A DNA stretch of 64,000 nucleotides from Stichopus chloronotus. Lineage: Eukaryota > Echinodermata > Holothuroidea > Aspidochirotida > Stichopodidae. Every line of letters starts with the position of its first letter. Position 1 is the stretch's first letter. The notes under the pieces were generated by a model that was not told the origin of the DNA, did not search any database, and worked only from the letters and a program-made list of their open reading frames with translations. This document shows positions 56,790 to 64,000 of this stretch, piece after piece. A program made the translations under genes and the position numbers. The stretch is from the NCBI GenBank assembly GCA_021234535.1, contig CM037840.1:3504565-3568564 (forward strand). The letters are read 5' to 3'.

Positions 56790-57225
56790 GTAATATCCAC
56801 ACAACAGTGTCTTCAATTGCTTGCATCTGATTTTGAACTGAATGAAGCTTACTGGAGGCAAATTGCAGATCTTAGTGAAGTGTAGGCCTTGTCTGAAATG
56901 TGAAAGTTGTCTTTCAAGAGAACTGCCAAGTTTATTCTGTCAGTGGTCACACTGTCGACAGTGGCACTCTGAGATTCTTGTGACGAAGCACCATCTTCTA
57001 ATAACATCTTTTCCAGCGTGACATTAGTTTTATTCTTCAAGGCGATACCTTGTAATTCATACACACAGTCCCCAAAAAACTCTAATTTGAAATTACAAAT
57101 GATTTGCTATTTTGGAATTATAACTCCTGCTATATTCTTTTGTTTGTCTTTTTTCAAGTTTTGCCTTTTTGCGAACATTTAAGGCATACGTTGATCTTTC
57201 CCTGAGTCGTTCATACTTGCTTGTT
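56790..57225 (-). pseudogene. Unidentified hydrophilic coding relic
   Basis: On the minus strand, about 57225-57100 reads KYERLRERSTYALNVRKKAK then LEKRQTKEYSRSYNSKIA, a basic, helix-prone segment. After a stop, 57064-56849 is open for 71 codons with YELQGIALKNKTNVTLEKML and INLAVLLKDNFHISDKAYTS. A one-base shift near its end restores ICNLPPVS. The layout (basic coiled-coil segment, then a region of the form x-L-x-x-x-F-x-I-S-x-x-A-Y then x-L-P) resembles multicopy, probably transposon-associated proteins of aquatic invertebrates. I recognise the style but not a named family. Frameshifts and stops argue against a living gene; an intron boundary between the pieces is the alternative. Confidence 0.4.
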
Positions 57226-58123
57226 ATTTTCCTTATAGCAATGCTTCATTTTACGATCTGTTTTAAAATTCTGTCAGATCTTTCTTTCAACAGTTCTGTC
57301 TAATGAAGGAAGACTTTTACACCTCATCTTCCAATACCTTACAATGCTATGCTTTAGTCTTTTCTATCCAGGAAATAAAGGAACATTTGTTGCTACTTCC
57401 CGACCAACTCTTCTTTACTCTAACTATAAAACGATTTAAATAGGTTTTCATCTGAATTTCGATGAGCTTAGTGTAAATCAATTTCACATTTTTAGTCTGA
57501 CAAGAAATCTTGAAAGACATCCTTACATAGGTCCTTTTTACATTTTGAGAATTTCCATTACCAATGTCATACAAGAAATACAAGTCTACTTCTAAAAAAT
57601 GGGAGCCTACCACAGGCATAAATATACACACCTCAGTAAACAAAGTGTGTTACCTGCAGGCTTATAAGCAAAATGTGAACTGTATCCGTCTAGGAGTCTA
57701 CAGCATACATGTACACAAGACAGTTATCCTTAGTAAAAGTAGTCCCCAAAGGGTCCTCATGTATACTAGACTGCTTCCAAGGGTGACCTTATTGCAAAAT
57801 TTGGGCAAGTCTACTAGCCTGTTCCTTCACCTGTAGTCAATTGTTCAAACAAGAAGTGTCCACGAAACAAACATCTTTCACTTAAAATGCCATTTGAAGT
57901 TGTAAATTTCTACACCTATTTTGTGTTCCAAAGGTTTTTCCCGAACATTTTTAATTAAAACTGATATTAAAATATCCAGTGTAACCAATGATCCTAAATC
58001 TGTAATACTATACCACCCCAAACAGTTTGCAAATAGCCTGACCATGGGCCTAGGGCTTTTCACGTCTAGGCTATGGCCTAGCCTAGGCCTACAGTTAAGT
58101 TAGAGTCTAACAAAAACTCAGTC
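57226..58123. other. Non-coding stretch, nothing firm
   Basis: A 98-codon minus frame (57347-57643) and a 90-codon plus frame (57564-57836) overlap and have no motif. AGGCCTAGGCC-type words appear near 58050-58092. Confidence 0.35.
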
Positions 58124-58127
58124 TGAA

Positions 58128-58602
58128 GTGGGCACACCACCATTAGCTGTTCCATTGACTTACACACTAAATTACTTCTGTTTCCTACCCCCCCCCTCCA
58201 CAGCCTTGTCAAAGTTCACAACCCCCATAAGCTACCCCTCACATGAAAGCCAACAAGTTGGCCTATCATGGCACAACAAATTTACCATAGCATGACCGTT
58301 TAGATTTTGAGATACAAGGGGAAGAAATTTAGAGGGTGTACACCTGGTCATATTAATCCGCAAAGTGACGGAAATCAACCCTTTTCCACACCAATTATTG
58401 AAACAGCCTAAATCACCTCCGATCCGTCTAAATTTGCCGTCACTCAGGCATTGACATCTCCCCTTTCATATCCATAGAAAATCTGCCACAACTGATCATC
58501 TTAACATGAAAAATTTACACCTAGAATGGACCTAAAATTGACGGTGTACTCCCGGTACTACTTTTCTCAGGAAGGCCGTACCTCTGATAGTGGTGTGCCC
58601 CC
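58128..58602. mobile_element. 475-bp TIR element, copy 1
   Basis: Starts GTGGGCACACCACCATTAG and ends CTGATAGTGGTGTGCCCCC. The reverse complement of the end pairs with the start, giving about 19-bp terminal inverted repeats. The flanks are TGAA (58124-58127) on the left and TTAA (58603-58606) on the right, compatible with a mutated TTAA duplication. The body is almost identical to the element at 60433-60909; the internal C tract is 9 long here versus 11 there. No coding capacity. TTAA targeting is typical of piggyBac-type transposases, but the GGGGGCACACC terminus alone does not prove that parentage. Confidence 0.85.
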
Positions 58603-60432
58603 TTAAGGGAGACGTGAATTTTTTTCAAAACATTCAAATGTCACTTTTTGTGATCTTCAAGTAAATGTAAATGGCAATATGCTTTTAAATTACCATTAAA
58701 AATATGCTACAATGAATATTTCCACATCCAAACTATGCATTGTCCAGTACACATGGTCAAAAAGTCCATTTCTTGAGTGGCATCTGAGCAAGGTGGTACT
58801 TCATGGGCACTATTAACGTCTCCTATCCTCTGGTTAGGGGTTCATTCTGGAGACTCAATGATGATTTCAGCTGGCAAGATTGTCTGTGAACACAGTTTGC
58901 AAGATCTGGTGACTCTCATCAGCAAAAACATCTAGTAGGACAGTTTCAGGTAACCAACCCTTTCTGACTGGCTCTGAAAAGTGACCAAACAAGGCTTTTC
59001 TCAAGTCATGGAGGGTTTACATTTGTTACTGGCAAATGTGAAAAATATTCAATCATTCTGAAGAATTCAGAGTCTATCTATGGCTTTCCCATAATCTTCC
59101 AGAGCAGATATTTGACAACTGAGTGTTTTTTATCTAGAGAATTGACTATGGCAGTGTTCTTTGTGCAACCCAGCTTAGTGAAACCACAAATGTCTTTGAG
59201 CAATATTCAGAGACAGTGAGGAGAAGCTCTACAAAATGCCAGATAGACTGCGCAAAGACAGTTGAGAAAGTGCACATAGTAGATAATTACTCTGCCTACA
59301 AGTTAAAATATGCCTCTCCATTGCAACTGTGCATGAAAAGAGAGTAGAAAGGGGTTCATGGGGCCATCCTTTCAAACCTACATTCTCACTGTCTGACTTT
59401 AGAAGCATAAGTTACAGTGAACATATCTTACCATAGTTGTTATGTTTCTGGTTGCACAGTCACTGGCATTCATAAGCTTCTCCAGACACTCTACATCTCA
59501 GTTTCTACTCAGATGAACTTGTCAGTGGTATGGACACCTCTTCTGACTGACTTTACCTACTGGATGCATGTCCAATCACAGATTGCAGCTTTTGTCAATT
59601 ATGCAGCCAGACACTCAAAGTGCAAGTAGCTCTGATGAACAAAACAAAAAAGAAAGTGAAAAACATGACACTTATGTGTCCAATCGTAAAAATAGGTTCC
59701 AAACATGGCATGCAATCTACTTCATAAATTAGCGCTAGGAATGCTAGGATGTGTACAGTATCCCAAAGAAAGAACAAGGACCTATATACCTTGATTTTCT
59801 CTGTAACAGCTAAGTCTGGAATTAGTGCAAATTTTGCCACACTTATGGCACACATACTGCAGCCTTCATATTAGGCTACGTTACACCGGTGAACGACGCT
59901 CTCAAAGCAGAACCAAGTCGCTGAAGTTTCCTGACTTTTCTTGCCAGTGATCAATCATACAATGCAGGGGCATGTGATCTGAGTGTAAAAAGCATACCTG
60001 TGCGATTCGAAATGGCTTACATAATCTTCATTTCAGGTGAAAATATCAACATCCCGTAAGAGGATTCTGAAGTTCCCTCGATACTAGCCCAAGCTATGTT
60101 GTGGCCATTTTCGCACTGTTCTAGAGGAATAAGAGGCTAGATTTTGCTATGGTAGCCTTTACTGATCTATGCCATGGTCACATAATTCCAAAACAATAAA
60201 AGGAATCATCATTTCTGCTTGAAACAGCCAAATTAGAGTGTTACATTCCCCCCAAACTAGCAAATTTGTGTACATTTCCACATAGAAAGTAATCATATGC
60301 GTAAAAACCGGTCAAGCGTGAAATTTTGAATTTTTTTGACGTAGTTAATGTAAGTCCATCACGACAAGTGATATAAACCCATTTTTGGACTTGAAGCTCA
60401 TAAATTCCAAAATTTCAATTTTTGACAATTAA
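58603..60432. other. Spacer between the two TIR elements
   Basis: No recognised gene. A 70-codon plus frame (59417-59629) and an 86-codon minus frame (59595-59855) have no known motifs. Confidence 0.4.
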
Positions 60433-60909
60433 GGGGGCACACCACCATTAGCTGTTCCATTGACTTACACACTAAATTACTTCTGTTTCCTACCCCCCCC
60501 CCCTCCACAGCCTTGTCAAAGTTCACAACCCCCATAAGCTACCCCTCACATGAAAGCCAACAAGTTGGCCTATCATGGCACAACAAATTTACCATAGCAT
60601 GACCGTTTAGATTTTGAGATACAAGGGGAAGAAATTTAGAGGGTGTACACCTGGTCATATTAATCCGCAAAGTGACGGAAATCAACCCTTTTCCACACCA
60701 ATTATTGAAACAGCCTAAATCACCTCCGATCCGTCTAAATTTGCCGTCACTCAGGCATTGACATCTCCCCTTTCATATCCATAGAAAATCTGCCACAACT
60801 GATCATCTTAACATGAAAAATTTACACCTAGAATGGACCTAAAATTGACGGTGTACTCCCGGTACTACTTTTCTCAGGAAGGCCGTACCTCTAATAGTGG
60901 TGTGCCCCC
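60433..60909. mobile_element. 477-bp TIR element, copy 2
   Basis: Starts GGGGGCACACCACCATTAGC and ends CTAATAGTGGTGTGCCCCC, so the terminal inverted repeats match at 18 of 19 positions, better preserved than in copy 1. The flanks are TTAA (60429-60432) and TGAA (60910-60913). Visible differences from copy 1 are two bases at the left tip, a two-base C-tract length change and one substitution near the right end. It lies in the same orientation as copy 1, about 2.3 kb away. Confidence 0.88.
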
Positions 60910-63900
60910 TGAAAGGGGGCTCAATAAGTTAGGCAGGGCAGTCACTGCATGGAGTGAGAAATCACATGACAAAATTATTTACGTTTAGACACAACTGCAA
61001 AACGGTAGCTTCATTGCCTAAAGTTTGGGATGTTTGTTTATCACTAGTTCAGTTGAATTGGTCGGTTGAGATTGACTTTCGATTGAAATTCCATTGTTTA
61101 AAACAGAGTCAGTATAGTTAGGACATGCACTTGTTTACACTAGGTAATGCATACGACTAGTGCAGGTCTGTAACACGCGACGGTGTCATTTACTGTGCAC
61201 CCCTCACACAAGTAGTGGAAGAGTCCTAACTTAGTCACGTTTTATCTACAAACTAGGCTAGGAGCATTCGGTAGGTATATATGTATCTCAACATCAAAGA
61301 CCTGATCTGCATTCCATGTCACTCGTTTCACCCTCTCTGTTAGTGGCAATCCATGGTCTGTGTGTGGTGGGCGGTTACTATTTGAAGGCGATGTAAATAT
61401 TCAACAGACTGTGGAGACCACCAACCAACCGTGTTGCTTTCAGAGTAGCGCTCACTAGATCGGACTTCGTACTCGAAATAAGACTTGACTGTGTGCTTTT
61501 TTTTTTTTTTTTTGTAATGAAGGTCAAGGGGGATAGCTTACATTATCTCCATGTGTGAATAATGCGAACATATTTCAACCTATGCGATTATGGTTTGCAC
61601 TGAGTGATTATGACTGGTAGCTGTAAACTCGTTTTACGTGAATTATCTCTTACCCCAGGGGCTACTATGCGAAGATGCGAACACGTAACAAAAAAAAATA
61701 AGGTGGTATCTAGAGGCTAATTTTGCTCTTTTATTACCAAATACACAACTTGGTACGGCGATACGGACACTACATGCAAGCGAAAGAAATGCAAGAAATG
61801 TTAATCTATCATAAATACGAAACATACAAAAGTAGTTAACTCTAACAGAGGGACGGTAGTTAAATTTTCCTTTCAAGATGTACACACACATATAATTTCT
61901 TTGTTTTTCTTTACATCTTTAGGCTAAGACAGTGTAACAATTTCAGTAAATCAGCACATTCAACATTTCATATTAGCAATTTGTAGTTACTACCAATTTC
62001 ACATAAACCTGCCAGACACAAATAGCATTTACCTCCAACACCGACACAAACAAGTAACTTAATATAAAAAAAAAAAACTGTAACGTAACATTGACCAAAT
62101 AAAAAAACTAATAGGCCTAATTACCAGTGGTTGCATCTCCAGCTCTTACAATATCAAGTATGCAGCACCAGTTAAGGAATGTACTACAATGGAACATGCA
62201 GTAACGCTCGCACAGAAGTAACACGTGAGCGTCCACGCTTGAGCGATCTAGTCAACAACCCAAATTCAGCCTTTAACCTCCTTCATAGTCTTGCGAGAAA
62301 CGTTATCTCAAACTTGGCGCTACAGGAAGCATTGTCGTTTTTCATGCGTTCGTAGTACCTTAAATCAGTGTATTGTTACAGCGTGTATATAAGTCTACTA
62401 CACAGTCTAGTTGTACAATAACTCAGGAGACTGGAGATGTTTACACACTGTGAAGATAGAACTGAAGCACGCACAACGTGTTTTTCATGGCATTCAAAAC
62501 ATCCAGAGTGACGTCGGGGCGCACATAATTTCTGGGAATACTTTTGACGCAGCTCGATTTCTATGCCCATGTGTTACGCACATGCAGGTATTTGCGCTGT
62601 TCGACGTATATGCATTGCTCTTCAGTTAATATGAGACTGTAAAGTTTGCTAACATTATGATCAATGGTATCAGAAGCAAATGAAACAAATGTCAAAATAT
62701 TAGATGCATTACATTACACAGACCCACCCTTGCACAGTATATGAAAAGCATAGGCCCAAGTTTAGAACATGGTGGCATGTGGCACACAATAACTTGATTT
62801 CATATTAAGTCATACAATTCTGATTTAACTTGATATGATCCAGTCATGAAGTACACCACAAATTTTCAAACTATTTCATGTTTTTGTTTTATAGTTGACA
62901 GTTTATGAAGTACAGTCTGATTGTAACGAAAGTATTTTGTTTTGAATTATTGAAGACTGCTCCTGTGGCTCAGGGTTGAATTTTGTCGTCAGCAGTCATA
63001 CCATGTTTGTCTACCTGTTTTGAATCCATACACTGGCTCTCAATTAAGACAATGTTTTCTGACGAATAATGTAATCTTTTATCAGACAATTTCCCCAAAA
63101 GCTGAGACTGGTCCATAGTTGGTAAAAACATTTTTATCGCAAAATCTAAAAATTGGTGTAACAGTAGTGTTCGAGAAGATGTATAATATATGATATGGTA
63201 CTTTTCACAAGTGGCATAATTCCTCCTATCAATGCAATCAAATGAAGGCTTGTTTACGTTCTTGATGAGAACCCCAATGACGAGTGGGCCTATACCGATA
63301 CTCTGTGTATGTGTTTACCCGGGTTAGAGATTAAAATGTTTCCTTGAAATGTATTACAACTACCCTTTGGCCAACGGTAGTATCTCTTTTCATCACATCA
63401 AAACAAATCTGATAATTTCATTATCCCCGAACATAATGTAGTTTAAGATGACTAATATCTGTCCTTCATGATATTTATTTCTTCTAAAGTGATTGTGTAT
63501 GGTAAGGTAAAACCGGAAGGATGATTCAAAACCATTTAGAAATGTCTCAATATTGCTCTCCAGTTAATAGAGAGTAAATTTCGGGGGTTTTAATACCTGT
63601 CTTTGGGATTGTCCTTTCAAGGTTTTACGGTGGCACACCCGATTGGACAGGATTCAATGTTTAATTTTATAATATAAGAAACAATCTGGGATGGAGATTT
63701 ATTCCCCGCCGCCGCTAATATATTTTATAAATGCCTACATCCAATAGATTGAAAAGTCTACAAACGGCAATCCTCTCGTATTAACGTAAGGTGATCTTTG
63801 TGTTCACGTGTGTTCAGGCAGGGAGCTCCCTGGTTCAGGTGTGTTCATTCAACCAATTGAACGAAGAAAATGGCAATAGATAATGTAACTAACTTCCTCC

Positions 63901-64000
63901 GTACCAGCAAATTATGAGCCCACAACTTACACACTGAAGAAATCACTGCAGTTTCAAAGAAAATTCAAAGGTAAAGCTAAAGTTAACATGGAAATAGCGT
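60910..64000. other. Non-coding stretch to the window end
   Basis: A T18-type run lies at about 61498-61516. No coding exon, repeat array or RNA gene recognised. Confidence 0.4.

Noticed and set aside
58124..60913. Segmental duplication as the explanation of the two 475/477-bp copies
   Set aside because: Similarity stops exactly at terminal inverted repeats with TTAA/TGAA flanks, which fits transposition better.

Overview
The window is eukaryotic: AT-rich, full of simple repeats, minisatellites and transposon debris, with long gaps between coding signals. The transposons (CR1/L2-like LINE pieces, a hAT-like element with GC-rich hairpins, short TIR elements, a DDE integrase relic), AGGCCTAG-rich stretches and a divergent single-exon rhodopsin-like receptor suggest a marine invertebrate deuterostome. 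An echinoderm, perhaps a sea cucumber, is my best guess; this is inference, and nothing here names a species.

Only one apparently intact protein gene is visible: a 375-residue seven-transmembrane receptor at 17385-18512 (+). It has an acidic, tyrosine-rich N-terminus and has lost most of the canonical class A signature residues.

All other coding signal is broken. There are LINE reverse-transcriptase pieces at about 8700-9190 (-) and 29550-30672 (+, with an ATTC-type 3' tail), and a DDE integrase-core relic at 33470-33853 (+). A HECT-type C-lobe relic lies at 36531-36914 (-). Two further relics, at 49771-51017 (+) and about 56790-57225 (-), cannot be firmly named.

Non-coding layout: CTGA repeats (2.0-2.2 kb); hAT-like element (3.7-4.6 kb); about 16-copy degenerate minisatellite (5.95-6.7 kb); 191-bp palindrome with a TA core (8.1-8.3 kb); TA-flanked MITE (9.97-10.24 kb); receptor (17.4-18.5 kb); 64-bp tandem array (22.0-22.2 kb); TA microsatellite (24.8 kb); CATCATCAAAT array (39.5-40.0 kb); diverged repeats (47.4-49.3 kb); and two almost identical 475/477-bp TIR elements at 58128-58602 and 60433-60909. 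The two copies flanking 58-61 kb are the clearest sign of recent transposition. I see no tRNA, rRNA, CRISPR array or operon, and I do not see an intact multi-gene system.
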